Assembly (NCBI RefSeq): GCF_008831285.2
Contig: NC_045144.1
Span: 16,727,858 to 16,791,857 of the forward strand
Source of the DNA: Nymphaea colorata
Lineage: Eukaryota > Streptophyta > Magnoliopsida > Nymphaeales > Nymphaeaceae
Length of the DNA stretch: 64,000 nucleotides
Direction: 5' to 3'
Part shown: positions 51,209-63,693 of the stretch, piece by piece
How the letters are laid out: each line of letters opens with the position of its first letter
How positions within the stretch are numbered: position 1 is the stretch's first letter
Program-made: the position numbers and the translations under genes
The notes under the pieces: generated by a model
What the model was told of the DNA's origin: nothing
The model's input: only the letters and a program-made list of their open reading frames with translations
The model's database searches: none

Positions 51209-51573
51209 GGTCCTCTCTCCTTATAACGATCTGCTTGGTCCTATGCCTCATAGGTTTAAGCACAAGCTTTTCTGATCAGCACCATAGAAGGAGCAGGCTT
51301 CTTTCCATGGAGAGCCAGAACGGCTGCATGGCTAATCCGGCGGCGTGCCGCCTCCGGGGCAGCCCTGGGCCTGACTGTTGTGGGAACACATGTGTTAACC
51401 TGCTGAGTGATGGAGAGAACTGTGGGCGGTGCAGGCACAGGTGCAGGTATCCTCAGTCCTGCTGTGGAGGTGAGTGCGTTGATCTCAGCCGCAACTGGAA
51501 GCATTGCGGGAGGTGCTATAACAGGTGCAACAAAGGCGATTCCTGTTCGTATGGCATGTGCAACTATGCCTAG
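51205..51573 (+). CDS. STIG1-like secreted cysteine-rich protein (copy B)
   Basis: 122 residues, single exon. Signal peptide MRSSLLITICLVLCLIGLST (about 1-22), then a basic stretch QHHRRSRLL, then the 16-cysteine STIG1 domain, almost identical to copy A from GCMANPAAC to the end MCNYA. It differs from A by a shorter region after the signal peptide and by a few substitutions (SRNWK for SHNWK, KGDSC for KRDSC). It shares its TATA box, leader and short upstream ORF with copy C. Function in stigma or cell-wall signalling is inferred from the family. Confidence 0.93.
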   Translation: MRSSLLITICLVLCLIGLSTSFSDQHHRRSRLLSMESQNGCMANPAACRLRGSPGPDCCGNTCVNLLSDGENCGRCRHRCRYPQSCCGGECVDLSRNWKHCGRCYNRCNKGDSCSYGMCNYA

Positions 51574-53307
51574 GCCTTTGTGTCTCAGTTAACTTCTTGT
51601 GTGTGGGCTATATGTTTAGTAGCCAAGATGATGAGAGTTCCTGTTTGGTGTGTGTGTGTCTTTTTTTTTGTGTAAGTTTGGAACACAAATTCAATTTATG
51701 CATAATATTTCACAGTTCTCATTGAAAGATTTATATAGATCACGAAATCGTCAATTGGGCAATTTTCTAGTTTTTGCATGTTAACGGAGAACCAGTTAAA
51801 AATATGGCGAGAAGGACAGAAAGTGGTTATATGAGTCATACTAGTGTTTATGAATCTTCATGCACAGTATGATTAATGACTAAAATATTCATGCATATGA
51901 TTAATGACTAAAATATCATTAATTTATACTTCAAAAAGAATTGAAAATGAAAAAAAGTAAAAAAATTATAAAGGACATTTCTTTTCAATAAATTACCAAA
52001 ATGTCATTTCCTTCTTTACTACGCAGGATGGGCGCAGATAGCTTTTTCTCCTCATCGAGGCCATGAATTTGTGTGGGATTGAAAGAAATGCATTTTGTTT
52101 TTACACATATTCCTTTTTTTTTTCTTCTTATCCACCTTTGTCCAGACCAATGTCCCTGCATGATTCGCAAATAAAATAAACTGTCAAAGATATTTAGTCT
52201 GCGATCTAAGATCTATCTAGGACATTATGCCAGGGGTCGTGAAAGAATATTCTTTTTAAAGGGGCCTAGGTAGTATTTTCATAATTTGTATAGGGAAAGA
52301 TCAATATTTTTCATAATCTTTACATATATACCAAGTTAAAAATTTTCAAAAATATAATTATCATTTTTTTTTTTGAAAACGTGAGGGGAGGTCGTGGCCC
52401 CTGCAATCCCTCCTTCCCTCCGTCCTATGTTAGCATATGTCACTACTATTAATTAATTTAATCTGAGACAACAAAGGAAAAAAAAAAAAGATAAGACGTT
52501 GACTAAAATATAGACAGAATGTCACTGTAACAAAGTTCGGTGTTTCTTTACACCATTTGCTCTGTAAAAATTGACACTGTTTCAACAGCAAATAAGCTAT
52601 GTGTTCTAGAAGACTTCTGAGAGTTTGGTGAGCGGAAGGGAACCCCATGCACCACCTAGTGATAGGCCGAAGGCCCTACTCCTTCTTTCTACTTATTTCT
52701 CGGGTTTAAAGCTGCTTCAGTGACCAAGCATTACCACTATTTGCAGTCCAAAAAATTAGTGCATACGAGATTAAACTGGATTTTCACCTATAGAGTGCCA
52801 AAACCAGCTACATTCAAACCATTGAAGCTGAAGAAATATGACAGTTAAGTTCATGAAAATAGCTTGAGCTTGAGCTAACTAATTAAAACCACTTAATAAT
52901 GAGCTCAACAAAGGCCTCCATGGCCAAACTCGAGAGGCGACAGCTAAAGGGAAAAAAAGTTGCATGTTGAAGAATAAATTATGGTTCCACATGACATAGT
53001 TACAACATAATATCGCTCGATCTCAACTTTCTATTTCGCTTGGTTTCTTCTCGGCATCTTGTGACTAGGGCTTCAAATAATTGAGTTCCTTTGGATAATA
53101 CGTCCATTCAAAGGAAACCATTATTTCAGGCAGAAATATTTGGATGTGTCCAACATGGGTGAGGGGGACGTGACAAATTAATCCATTGATATCATAAGGA
53201 GCATTTTAGCGAGGAATACAAAAACTAAGATAGTAGCTTCAAATGATTATTCACAATCTATCAAGGCTATTCAGTTATTCAAATTCACAGGATTTGAACT
53301 CTCTCTC

Positions 53308-53308
<1 letters not shown>

Positions 53309-53371
<63 letters not shown>
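53309..53371 (+). repeat. compound microsatellite (CT)n(TA)n
   Basis: A TC run passes into a TA run. The matching site at 59335-59495 in the related block has the same design but is much longer. Confidence 0.95.
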
Positions 53372-53375
<4 letters not shown>

Positions 53376-53482
53376 CTTAACCTCCGAATTGAATCTGATA
53401 CTATAATAGAAAATGGCAAAAAAAGCCAAACACATTAGGTAAAAGTAAAGTCAAACACGTCAGCTAAAGGTAGTCGGAACTA

Positions 53483-53720
53483 GCCTCAAGGGGCATAGCG
53501 TAGTTGGTCGGATTAGGGGTCTGAAACAAAGCAGATCTCTAGTTCGATTCCCATGGGCGCTAAGCTCATATGTCTTAAGGTGGCAGGACGCGACATCCAA
53601 GTTGAAAGGTGTCCCGCTCAATCACCGACACCAACGCAACTCAAGACCCCGGAGGCAAGGGGAATGGGGGGGTCTTGGGGTTCACTTCGGGCGGTGGGAT
53701 TGACCCCTCTCGCTCACCCG
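53483..53720 (+). mobile_element. tRNA-derived SINE, 238 bp
   Basis: Flanked by a perfect 17-bp target duplication, AAAGGTAGTCGGAACTA, at 53466-53482 and 53721-53737. The head has a pol III A-box TAGCGTAGTTGG (53496-53507) and a B-box AGTTCGATTCC (53541-53551), giving a tRNA-like 5' region. The body ends in GGGATTGACCCCTCTCGCTCACCCG without a poly(A) tail. The perfect duplication indicates a recent insertion. Confidence 0.93.
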
Positions 53721-53746
53721 AAAGGTAGTCGGAACTATATATGAAG

Positions 53747-53748
<2 letters not shown>

Positions 53749-53816
<68 letters not shown>
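53749..53816 (+). repeat. microsatellite (AT)n
   Basis: A pure AT run starting about 12 bp after the SINE right target duplication. Confidence 0.95.
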
Positions 53817-53818
<2 letters not shown>

Positions 53819-55229
53819 AAAAAGACCATTCATGAGGCACACATATTAATTATATTTATATAATTTTTTATTTAAAAATATATTTTTAAATTTAATTGGG
53901 TCTAACTCAAGGCTATGTCCAGACCCGAGTTTTGGATGTCAGACTGATCCAAACCCGAATCATTATCACTTATGACTGTACATCATGAAAATGATGAACC
54001 GATGAAATTTGCATCACTAGGAACCAAAATAATCCAGCGAATGGACCTAACTTTAGGCCTCATCAGTCACAAAATTAAGATGGACAAATTGAGTTCAACA
54101 GGACAGATGGGCACCGTGATTCTCTCCTTTGTGCAGTACACGAGATGTCAAAATGAGAAATGCCTGAAACATGTTTGGGCAAGAAATTAGAACGGTTCTC
54201 CTTTTTCTTTCTTTTTGTGTACGGAGCTATATGTAACAAAATTTCAGTTGACCTTTGAGCAGGGAGGCGCACCTTGTTGAGCTGATGCATAGACTCCATG
54301 CAGTCAACACTTATCTTGGCCTTTACTTTTTTCCTTGCTATCTTTAAGGGCTCCTTTCAAAAACATGTGTGGGGGCACGATACATCCGTCAAGTAAAGCA
54401 CCTCATGTCCATCATTTACAGTTTAGAAGAGTAGCGACCAACATAATTAAATTGAAACCAGATTTTCATTAGTCATTCAAATCCAACAAGTTACACTACA
54501 CCCATCAAGAACCCTTTTCTTTAAAAAAAAAACGAGATGAAAAAAAGAAAAAGATGGTTTTTTTAGTTATGAAACTATGTTTCATGTGATATTCTATGCT
54601 AGGACTTCCTTCTTATGGTCTAATGAAATAGTGGAATAAGTTATTTATTACAGCATTCTACCTACAGTACAGTGGGATACCCAAACCAAATGAGGACAGA
54701 CGATAGACTACTCAGAGAAAGTTGTGCGCATGGTCAGAGGTAAAAGAAGAAGGGACATTTTGGTAATTTATTAAAAAAATGTCTTTTATAGTCTCTTTAT
54801 TTTTTTCGTTTTCAAATTTATCTTTACAATTTTTTTTTTTCAAAGTATAAATTAAAGTTATTTTAATCATTCACCAGCATAATGCATATAACCAGATTCA
54901 ACACTTACCTATAGGTGGTTTGAGTATCCCACATTTGCATGGGAAATGTCATGACACTCACTCAAAGTGCTCAGAAGCTAAAATGACTTTGAATATAAAA
55001 ATATTTTACATAACGTGACTTGCTTACCGGGGAATAACATAAACATACTGACGTACGTACGTATTTGCTGATGTTTTTCCTTGTGGCCACCTGTGTGTAT
55101 ATCTGCACAAATTCAGGTGGCTGGATGAAAGCTTTAAAACTGGGGGCATGTTTTAGCTATGTGACCAAGATTCTACACTTTTCGGTAACTTTTCTTTTGG
55201 CACACTGATCTTTGCTTGCAAGCGTTATT

Positions 55230-55575
55230 TGAATGAGATTGAAGTGATTGGCACAGTCGTAAACCCGAACCAAATGAGACCACGTCTCATGGCCAAACCA
55301 CATCCCTTCTAAAATCCAAAGCGCCTCCGCCTAAACTTTGACACTTAAAAGCGTACGTCGCTGAACATCTAGTCATAAATATATCTCTACCTCATGTTGT
55401 GTGCTAATATGAATAGAAGACATTAAATTCTCAATAAACACAAAACTAGCATGTAAAATGTGAGCGCCGATAACATTGGCCAGACATTTGTCACTACACA
55501 ATGACACAATTTCTAAGTCAAAGAAATGGTTCTACACCATTTGAGAGTCATAGCTTTTCAATGGGTTCATCATAT
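55230..55575 (+). pseudogene. STIG1 upstream relic F, coding part lost
   Basis: Matches the upstream regions of copies A and E: GATTGGCACAGT, CCGCCTAAACTTTGACACTT, TGCTAATATGAATAGAAGACAT, TTCTAAGTCAAAGAAATGGT and AGTCATAGCTTTTCAATG in the same order. The similarity ends just before the TATA box. No STIG1 coding sequence follows. Confidence 0.8.
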
Positions 55576-55639
55576 GTAAGAATCCATTAAAACATTCACA
55601 ATGATGGTTTAAGCTAAAAGGGGTAGGGTTCTTTTTATG

Positions 55640-55742
55640 GACAGCTAATGGCGGAGCCAGAAAATTTTTGGTTTTTGGTTGAGGGACACTGGACACCTAA
55701 TGGTGGAGCCAGAAAATTTTGGTTTTTGGTTGAAGGACACTG
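55640..55742 (+). repeat. tandem duplication, about 53-bp unit
   Basis: Two copies of a phrase containing GGAGCCAGAAAATTTT and GGTTTTTGGTTGAGGGACAC. The GGCGGAGCCAGAAA phrase is common in plant dispersed repeats. Confidence 0.8.
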
Positions 55743-56090
55743 TAAATCTAAATTTCAAACTTTAAGGGACAGTTATATATAAAAGACAAAAATTAATGAA
55801 GTTTATATATGTAAATAAAATAACTTATGTCATGCACAAGTTGAACCTTTCTTTCGAATTGCAAGATCCAACTCAATTCCTTGTATTAACACTACAAAAA
55901 GAAAAAAAAAGAAAAAGAAAAACAGGTATTTAGTGACACATGATTGTAGACTCCAACTCAATTCCTTGCATTAACACAGCAAAAACAACAGGTATCTACC
56001 GACACATAGAAAATGTTATGTCAGTAAACATTCATCTTTACTAACGTTTCCGTCTGAACATAAAAAAAAAAAAGAATCTTGAGTCAAGCG

Positions 56091-56200
56091 GCACCCAAGT
56101 CGTTACCTTAAACGCAAGGTGGTGGGGATGTTGAAGGCATACTGGGCTGGTAACCGACATGAAGTCGTAACAAGGTGGTCACATCGGAAAGGCAGATTGC
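56091..56200 (+). pseudogene. plastid 16S rRNA 3'-end fragment (NUPT)
   Basis: Contains CCCAAGTCGTTACCTTAAAC, CGCAAGG, GGGGATG.TGAAGGCA and GAAGTCGTAACAAGGT, then a decayed CGGAAAGGCAGATTGCATGC. Order and spacing match the last 110 bases of plastid 16S rRNA (family: CCGAAGTCGTTACCTTAACC ... GAAGTCGTAACAAGGTAGCC). Many substitutions and its size show an old nuclear plastid insertion rather than a functional gene. A mitochondrial origin is less likely because of the CGTTACCTTAA stretch. Confidence 0.78.
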
Positions 56201-57900
56201 ATGCGCGCTCGGTGCACGCAACATACATATGCCAAAATTTTTTTTTTTTTTTTGAAAATTATTGAAAAAAATGTATTTTCAAGTTTTTTTTCACCTTTTT
56301 TAATTTCCTAGTTTATCTTTACAAATGTTTTTTTTTTCTTATTAATGTGAGCATTTTCGTCATTAAGGTGGTGCACCGAGCAAGCGGATCATGTCCATTT
56401 CTAGGAGAACTGAGTTGTAGTCTACAATCCCACGTTCATTAACTTGTTTTTGCTTGTTCAAAGCTAATTAAGTGGGCCTATGTATTTTTGAAATTTTTTT
56501 TATAAAGTATAGGGCATTTTAGCATTTTTCTACATTTTTTTTACCATTTTCAATTTTTTTAGTATTTTAGTGAGCATATTTATTGTGCGCATAACCAAGC
56601 TCGGTCATAGGGAGAGGCTCTATCCTTTCATGCTCGAACCTTCACTCGAGGTTAGGTGGCTTGCCTTTCCATTATATAACAAAACAAATTCTTTTCAAGA
56701 ACTTAATTATTTTTACAATTATTCTGAATCAATCATTAATATTAACAATTAATATTCAAGTGATTTTAATTCTCTCTCTCACTTTCTTAAGAAAAGAAAA
56801 GTCCAAATTGAATTTAGTACTATAATAGAAAATGACAAAACAGCCAAACCAGCTCTGGTCTCTGGCCTCTAGCTAAAACTATAAAGAAAGGCCCAATTGG
56901 TCAAATACTATTTATACATATATTGCTTGGCTTGTTCTGCGTTACACAAGTGAGAAAAAATAAGAAAATCCAAAATAAGGAAATGCCTGCCAATATGATA
57001 AAATTGTATTTTACATACTTTCTCAAGAAAGCGAAACCGTTTTTTTCTTGTTTTGAATAGAAGTGTTTATGAAGAGAACGAAAAGAAGTTTTGCTGTTAT
57101 TGAAGTATGTTTGATGCGGTATTGCAAGTATGAGCCTTCTCCTGATGTGTATATATATATATCCTTAGATGTCGTTTAATTACTGTTCTTTGAGATAAGA
57201 AGTTCTGTCTACCGCGCTACTGTTCCGTTCTAATAGATATGATTAATCTTTGTCCATTGTTGACGAATTTAAGAACAAACTAGTGTGTTTATTCTGTCCA
57301 GTGTTGTTTTTATGTGGGACATATTTGTTCGTTCTGTTTGTTTTGTGTCATGTACGTTCTATCCATTTTCTATGACGCCTGTGTCCTCTTTTGTTCGCTG
57401 TTTGAGAACAAGAACACCACTTTTGTGATTGAAGCGTAGATATGGTTCTTACGGTGGTTTCAATCACCGCTATAGGTTTTGCCCCCTCTTTTCTGGAGGT
57501 TTTTTTGGGTTTTTTTTTTTTTTTTTTGGGGGGGGGGGGGGGGCTGGTGGTTGGGGGCACAATATTGCTGCTTATAGATTATCATTGCACTTGGTTATGA
57601 GGAAATAAAAAACATGTGCTTGCATTCAAATACTACTACATATATATACCCACCAGTATATCTACACAAATTGGGTAAGACGAAAGTTTTCGAAACAGTA
57701 GAGTAGAGCATGTTGTTGACTTAGGATGGTGCACTTTTTATTAAATTTTCTTTTAGGATCTTGGCCACGTGAAGGAAAAAAGTAAACGGTTCTCCATTTC
57801 ATAATTTCTTGATGTTCCAACCAAAACTTGGGAAAACGTCCATTTTAATTTCGCTTGTTGGTGTTCTCTCTCCCCCTCTCACTCTAAGCATATGACTCCA
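56201..57900. other. STIG1 block II spacer
   Basis: No gene. 56640-57170 matches 48610-49340, and 57600-57780 matches 50200-50380. The rest is AT-rich with homopolymer runs. Confidence 0.65.
57508..57543 (+). repeat. poly(T)-poly(G) switch
   Basis: About 17 T are followed directly by about 16 G. Such a homopolymer junction is rare and may be affected by assembly error. Confidence 0.85.
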
Positions 57901-58383
57901 AAACCCCAGTTGACTTTGAAATGATTGGCATATATAGTCGTAAACCTTAACCAATGTGCCCATATATATATGTATCTCAAGATATATATGCAAATGCCAA
58001 TCCGCATCTCTTCTGAAAAATCCAATTTTCGTCACCCATGCACCCGCCTAATCTTTGACACTCGCCATTGAACCTCCTATTGTTAATATAAAATTTACTA
58101 ACTGAGGTTGTCCACTAATGTGAAATAGAGAGTAAATTCTCAGAACTAAAGAGACTATTAGATAAGAAGTCAAAGGCGAGTTAAGTTCCCATTTGCCAAC
58201 ACGTCTCTATGCACATGTACAATTTTGGAAGTCAGAAAAAGGGTTCTACATTGTCCTTACTTGAGAGTCACAGCCTTTCATTCGAACCTGTAAATTCCTC
58301 AGCAGGAGAATGGATGAATTGCAAAGCTAAAGATCTCAAAACCTTCATATATCCCTCTGCATTAATCCCTTTGTATTGGGAAG

Positions 58384-58464
58384 ATGAGGTCCTCTGTGCT
58401 TACAATGAGCTGCTTGGTCATAATTGGAACAGTGTTTCAACACCAATCGAGGGAAGCATTGTAG
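58384..58464 (+). pseudogene. truncated STIG1-like relic D
   Basis: The upstream region (57900-58383) matches copies B and C, with the TATA box changed to TGTAAAT (58289-58295). The coding start MRSSVLTMSCLV matches the signal peptide of B and C, then breaks. A short relic of the QHHRR region follows, and a TAG stop comes at codon 27. No cysteine domain remains. Confidence 0.85.
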
Positions 58465-59332
58465 AAGAAATATGAGAGTTGGATGAGCAGGAGCAAACCC
58501 CACCATGAGCTACACAGTTAGAAAATTTTCAGCAAGGGAGGTCGTGTTAAAGTTTCTAAACTTTGATTAGGGCTGAAATATCATTTGTCAAAATTTTATA
58601 TAAAACAAGTGAAATGTTCCAAAATTTATATGTAATTTTTTTTTCTTTTTTGAGGTACGGCGAGGACCCATGCAGCCCTACCTTGGCTCCGCCCTTCCAA
58701 CCACATGTGATCGATCCAAAGCCCCTTTCCTTGTTCATGTCTTTGGGGTTTAGAGTTAGTTAGGAAATCCATCCATCAACTTAAATTGCACTCTAAAAGC
58801 ATAGTACTTACGAGAGTCAAATTGCGACAGGACTTTCATTCAGACAACCACCAAAAGAGCTACACTAAAATCCATGGGGCAGAAAAAATATGATAGTTTA
58901 GTACACTAAGTTGGATTGAGCTTGACTTAATTACAACTTACAAGGTGGCCAAGCTAGACCGATGAAGTTAAATATAGAACTATTGAAGAATAAATTATGG
59001 TCTCACATAAAATAGTTGCAACATAATATCTCTCAACCTTTACTTTCTGGTTCCCTTGGTTTCTTCTCTATCGGCGTCTTGTGACTAGGGCTTGGAATAA
59101 TGGAGTTCCTTTGGATAAGTCCATTTTAAATGAATCCACTCTTTCAGGACTGAAATAATTGGATATGTCAAACATGGGTGAGGCCGACATAGATTAGGAA
59201 GCAAATCTTGTTCTCATTCTACAAAGAGACAGATTCATTAATTGAAATCATAAGGAGCTTGTAGCGAGGATTACAATTGATAAGATATTAGCTTCAAATG
59301 ATTATTGTTCAGTTATTCAAATTCAAATGATT

Positions 59333-59499
<167 letters not shown>

Positions 59500-59689
59500 A
59501 TTAAAAGGGCCATCCAGATGGACCAAACTTTTGTGATTGTCTTAACTCCTGTATCTATGACTGTACATCATGAAAAGGATGAACGGCTGAAACTTGCAGT
59601 TGCAGTCACTAGGGACCAAAGTAATCCAGCGAATGGACCAAACTTTAGGCCTTGTTCGACTTAAACTTCAGCATTGAGACCTCGTTGCA

Positions 59690-59990
59690 ACACATTGCTT
59701 CTAAAATCCAAAGTTTGTCTTCGATGCAACCGCCTAAACTTTGCCAGTTGCCAACGTCTACGTTGAACATCCAAATATTTCTTCATACCTCTTGTTTTTA
59801 GCTAATATGAATAGAAGACATTAAATTCTCAATAAACACAAATCTAGTAAATAAGATGTAAAATGTGAGCGCCGTTAACATTTGCCAAACATTTGTGACC
59901 ATACCGTCTGAGTCATAGCTTTTCAATCGAGCCTATAAATTCCCACAATAGAAGTTCATGAATAGGAAAGCCAAAGACCTTAAAACCTGT
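59690..59990 (+). pseudogene. STIG1 promoter relic E, coding part lost
   Basis: Upstream motifs match copy A, ending with AGTCATAGCTTTTCAATC, TATAAAT at 59934-59940 and a leader that still opens as MNRKAKDLKT. Sequence homologous to copy A resumes at about 60127, which matches the 3' flank of A (47650 on). The whole A-type coding region has been replaced by about 130 bp of unrelated sequence. Confidence 0.82.
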
Positions 59991-59999
59991 AATTTTCAA

Positions 60000-60115
60000 G
60001 CATTGCCGACGTCTAGAATATTGTCGGTATAACGTTTTACCAACGTTCAAGAACATAGCCGATATAAAGTTTTACCAACGTCCAAAGCTATGTCGATAAG
60101 ACATACTATTATTAA
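60000..60115. mobile_element. possible CACTA-type remnant replacing STIG1 copy E
   Basis: Repeated phrases such as GCCGACGTCTAGAA, GTCGGTATAACGTTTTACC, GCCGATATAAAGTTTTACC and CAACGT(T/C)CA resemble subterminal repeats of CACTA-like elements. No terminal CACTA motif or 3-bp duplication was confirmed. Confidence 0.35.
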
Positions 60116-61059
60116 CTAAGATTTAGCACAATTGAAACTCTTTCCGAGGGATCGTTGAGAATGAATTTTGGTAACGACCGTTGTTAGAACGCTTGATTAA
60201 TGGTCATGACTGACCTTCTTCACCAAAAAATAAAAAAGAAAAAAAGAAAAGAGGGGGACGTTAGATGGAAATTTTTACTATTTTACAGGAGATCACAACT
60301 AAGGATGAATCAAGTTATTGAGTCCCACTGCTTATTTGAAATGTACACTTTGCCTCCAATTGATGAGGGCTGCGTACATGCCATCCGGCATAGCCCTCGC
60401 TGACCGGCAATAACGCACCTACGTGTGGGCTACTGCCCCCCAAAATCAACACCAGCTCCTGAAAAATCTTATTATGAGGGGAGCTGGATTTGGGTCTAGC
60501 CAATGTAGTGAGCACATCAAACTCACGTCAATGCTCCATAAATGCCTCTCTAGCCTCTTTCTTCATAGGGTTGTCGATATATGCGATGTGAATTGGATAT
60601 CCAACTAACTTGATCTGAAAAATCAGTTATATAAAAAAAATTAATATCTAATTAACAAATCAGATCCGATACAGATTTAATAAATGTCATCCGATCGGAT
60701 TCGGATATACGTAAATATCTGTTCGCATTTGGACCATATTCATTTTTAGACAAATATCTTGTATCTAATGCTATTACATTTTGAAAATTGGCAAAATCCA
60801 GTTCAAAATTTGGATTTGGATTTTGATATGAATATAAAATTCAGATTAAGATTGTAAAATAGGATTTCAGCTATGACTTTTCTTGAATCTGATTATGTGA
60901 ATATCCCAAAAAGTGAATATGATTAAGGGTACACTTGATTCAAGTCCGATCTATTGACATTCCTACCGGTGCACCAGGTGGGAAAATACCATTACCATTA
61001 AGGTTATTGGATGGTTTTGATGGGCAGTATGAAAGACAAAGTGAACACTAGAATGAGAG

Positions 61060-61120
<61 letters not shown>

Positions 61121-63240
61121 CCATTAAAAGAAAAAGGTAAATATTACAACTCAACCTAGGGCAGAGGGCTGGGAGAATGGCAGCTTGGCAGGGACCAGGG
61201 CCTCCCTTAGATTCTTTAAAATTAAAGTTTATAAATTAAAATATTTCAAAATTTGACTTTGGCCCCAGCAAGAAGTTCAGAAAATATATTTGGATCATAG
61301 TTCAATGGCTTTATGCTCAGCATCTTCTTGGTTAGGTCCTGAAACCATACAATTCCATAATGGAAGTCCACCATCTCTTGGCTCTGCCCCCTTGCAAGTA
61401 TGCACCAAAGGAGAAATGAAGGTATTTTGAAATTTTGTACAAAGTAATGAACATTTTAGACTTTTTTTCATAATTCTTTTTTATCTGCTTAAAGATGTTT
61501 TTTTTTTTTATATTTTAATGAAAGCATTTTTGCTTGCGCATGAAAAAAAAATGGTGATCGTGATCAAGAGTGTACACATAAGCAGGTTCCTCCCTTCATG
61601 CTTGGCCTTTTTCTGCATCACAGAAGTGACAAAAAAAAAATCCAAAATAGGAAAATGCTTGTAAATATGCAGATATAAAAACAAAATTGTATATTTTTGG
61701 GTAAGTAGGTTTGATCTAGCACTCTAAAAAAGGCCGAACCCCTCACACAACCCTTCATTCCTCAAGGCAGAGAGTTAGATGCCTTGATAGGTCAACTCGC
61801 TGTATTTCAACTTGTGTGTTGGTGGTCCCTCGTTTCCAACAAAGAGAGTTGGTCCTCCAAGATTAAAAGCGAAGACTGGTCACATGATTGCCGTTACTCA
61901 CTCGATCTTTTTGTACTAGAAGTGTTTATGAAAAAACTGAAAATAAGGTTTTCATGCCGTATTGCAAGCAGGGTCTCTCTTCCTTATGTAGATTTATAGA
62001 ATAGTTACAAAACAAAAATAATTTTTTGAAACACATTATAATGCAAAAAATAAGTCAATCGAATAAAACACCAAGAAGCACCTTTTTTTAATAAAATGCC
62101 AAATAAAATAAAGCATGTTTTTCCATTTTTCCATTTAAGCGTGTTTTTTAATGCAAAACTAATTGTTTTCATTTTCTATTTTGTTTGTTATTTTATTAGT
62201 TTTCATTTATTTTCATTTTTTGCTTTCAAAATTTTTATTTTAAAAACTTTACCATATTTTTTCCAATTTTTCAAACTCGTCATATTATGCTTGAGAATTA
62301 CTTGCCTATTTAAAACGTGAAAACAATGTTTGTGACTATGATTTATATATATCCTTATATGAGAGGGGTATGGACCATGGACTAGAAATGACCAAAATAT
62401 CCTACAACTAAATGGAAAATTCCCTTCATGTGGGCAAAGTTGGTATGGGTTAACAAGTTTCATGTAAAATGACCAAAATACCGTTTAACTTTAAACATAG
62501 ATATATTTTGGACCTTGTCAAAATTTTGAAACTATAGTTTGGCCTTGTTCATGAAAAATTTATGACTTCACCCCTTGTAATCTTTAAGACAAGTAATATG
62601 CATGGCAAAAAGATGGGGAAGGGTGTATCTCACTCACCAGGCACATACAATTTGCTCGTCTCATCAGGAAAGATAGGCGAACAGCTGAAATGATATTCAT
62701 AATTTAATTATTTTAAAAATCTCACTTGGTTGAGAGGGGAATAACAAAAATGAGCTTGCAATCAAATACCTTAACATAAATATAGCCACTAGCATATCTA
62801 CACAAATTGGTAAGTTTTCAAAGTACTACATCGTTTGCTATTTGAAAAAGATGATGCAATTTTTTATAAAGTTGGGTATTTGATTACTTCTGATTTTAAA
62901 TCAATCATCATCATGTAGATTTGATATGACATGCTTTTGTTGATGTAGCAAAAATTTCATAGCAAAATCAATAGTTTATCAAATTAAGGATCCTAGATCA
63001 GACTTAAGATTCACATTGAAAAAAAGTATGATGTTATTTCTTTGCACTGAAAAAAAGAATGACTTAAGATCGAAAAAAGGAGAGTCTGATCTTAAATCTA
63101 CGGTTCTTCATTTCTTCCTCAATTTTCATTTCCAACCAAAGACGTTGGGATACATCCAGATAAATTTGGCATGTTGACTCTCTCTCTCTCTCGTATTAAT
63201 TTGAATCTGTAGAAGCATATGAATCCAAAACTCGACCGAC
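60116..63240. other. STIG1 block III spacer
   Basis: No gene. It runs parallel to 47650-50760 (the A-B spacer) over most of its length, with an extra dispersed repeat at about 60570-60960 related to the 43549-44459 duplication. Confidence 0.72.
61061..61121 (+). repeat. compound microsatellite (CT)n(AT)n
   Basis: A TC run followed by an AT run. Confidence 0.95.
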
Positions 63241-63596
63241 TTTGATATGATTGGCACAGTTGTAAAGCTTAACCAATGTGCCCATATATATATGTATCTC
63301 AACATATATACGCAGAATGCCAAATCACCTCTCTTCTAAAAATCCAAAGTTCGTCATCCATTCCATCCGCCTAAACATTGACGCTTGCCAATAAACATCC
63401 AATCATTATTATATATGTTAGTAACTCAATTTGTCCTCTAACGTGAAATAGAGACTAAATTCCCAGAAAATAAGAAGTCAAACGTGATTTTAGTTCCCAT
63501 CTGCCAAAACGTCTCTACACACAAAATACAATATTGAAGTCAAAAAAAGGGTTCTACACTGTGTTTACTTGAAAGTCATAGCCTTTCATTCGAACC

Positions 63597-63603
63597 TATA
63601 AAT
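63597..63603 (+). promoter_or_regulatory. TATA box of STIG1-like gene C
   Basis: TATAAAT lies 93 bp before the start codon, the same spacing as in copy B. Confidence 0.78.
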
Positions 63604-63621
63604 TCTTCAGCTGGACGCTCG

Positions 63622-63693
63622 ATGAATCGCAAAGCCAAAGATCTCAAAACCTTCATACATCCCCTCTTCATTCCCTTTGTATTGAAAAGATGA
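63622..63693 (+). other. upstream ORF overlapping the gene C start
   Basis: The same 23-codon frame as before gene B (one Ser-to-Phe change), ending in a TGA that overlaps the main ATG. Confidence 0.45.

Larger units (their letters stand above)
51574..55200. other. spacer downstream of STIG1 copy B
   Basis: No gene recognised. It includes a SINE (53483-53720) and two microsatellites. The segments at 53030-53300 and 53970-54060 match 59040-59340 and 59560-59660, so it too belongs to the duplicated block. Confidence 0.7.

Noticed and set aside
53486-53560. Functional tRNA gene
   Set aside because: The A and B boxes belong to a SINE with a body and target duplications. The anticodon and acceptor arms do not pair properly.
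56091-56200. Functional rRNA gene
   Set aside because: Only the last 110 bases are present and they are heavily substituted.
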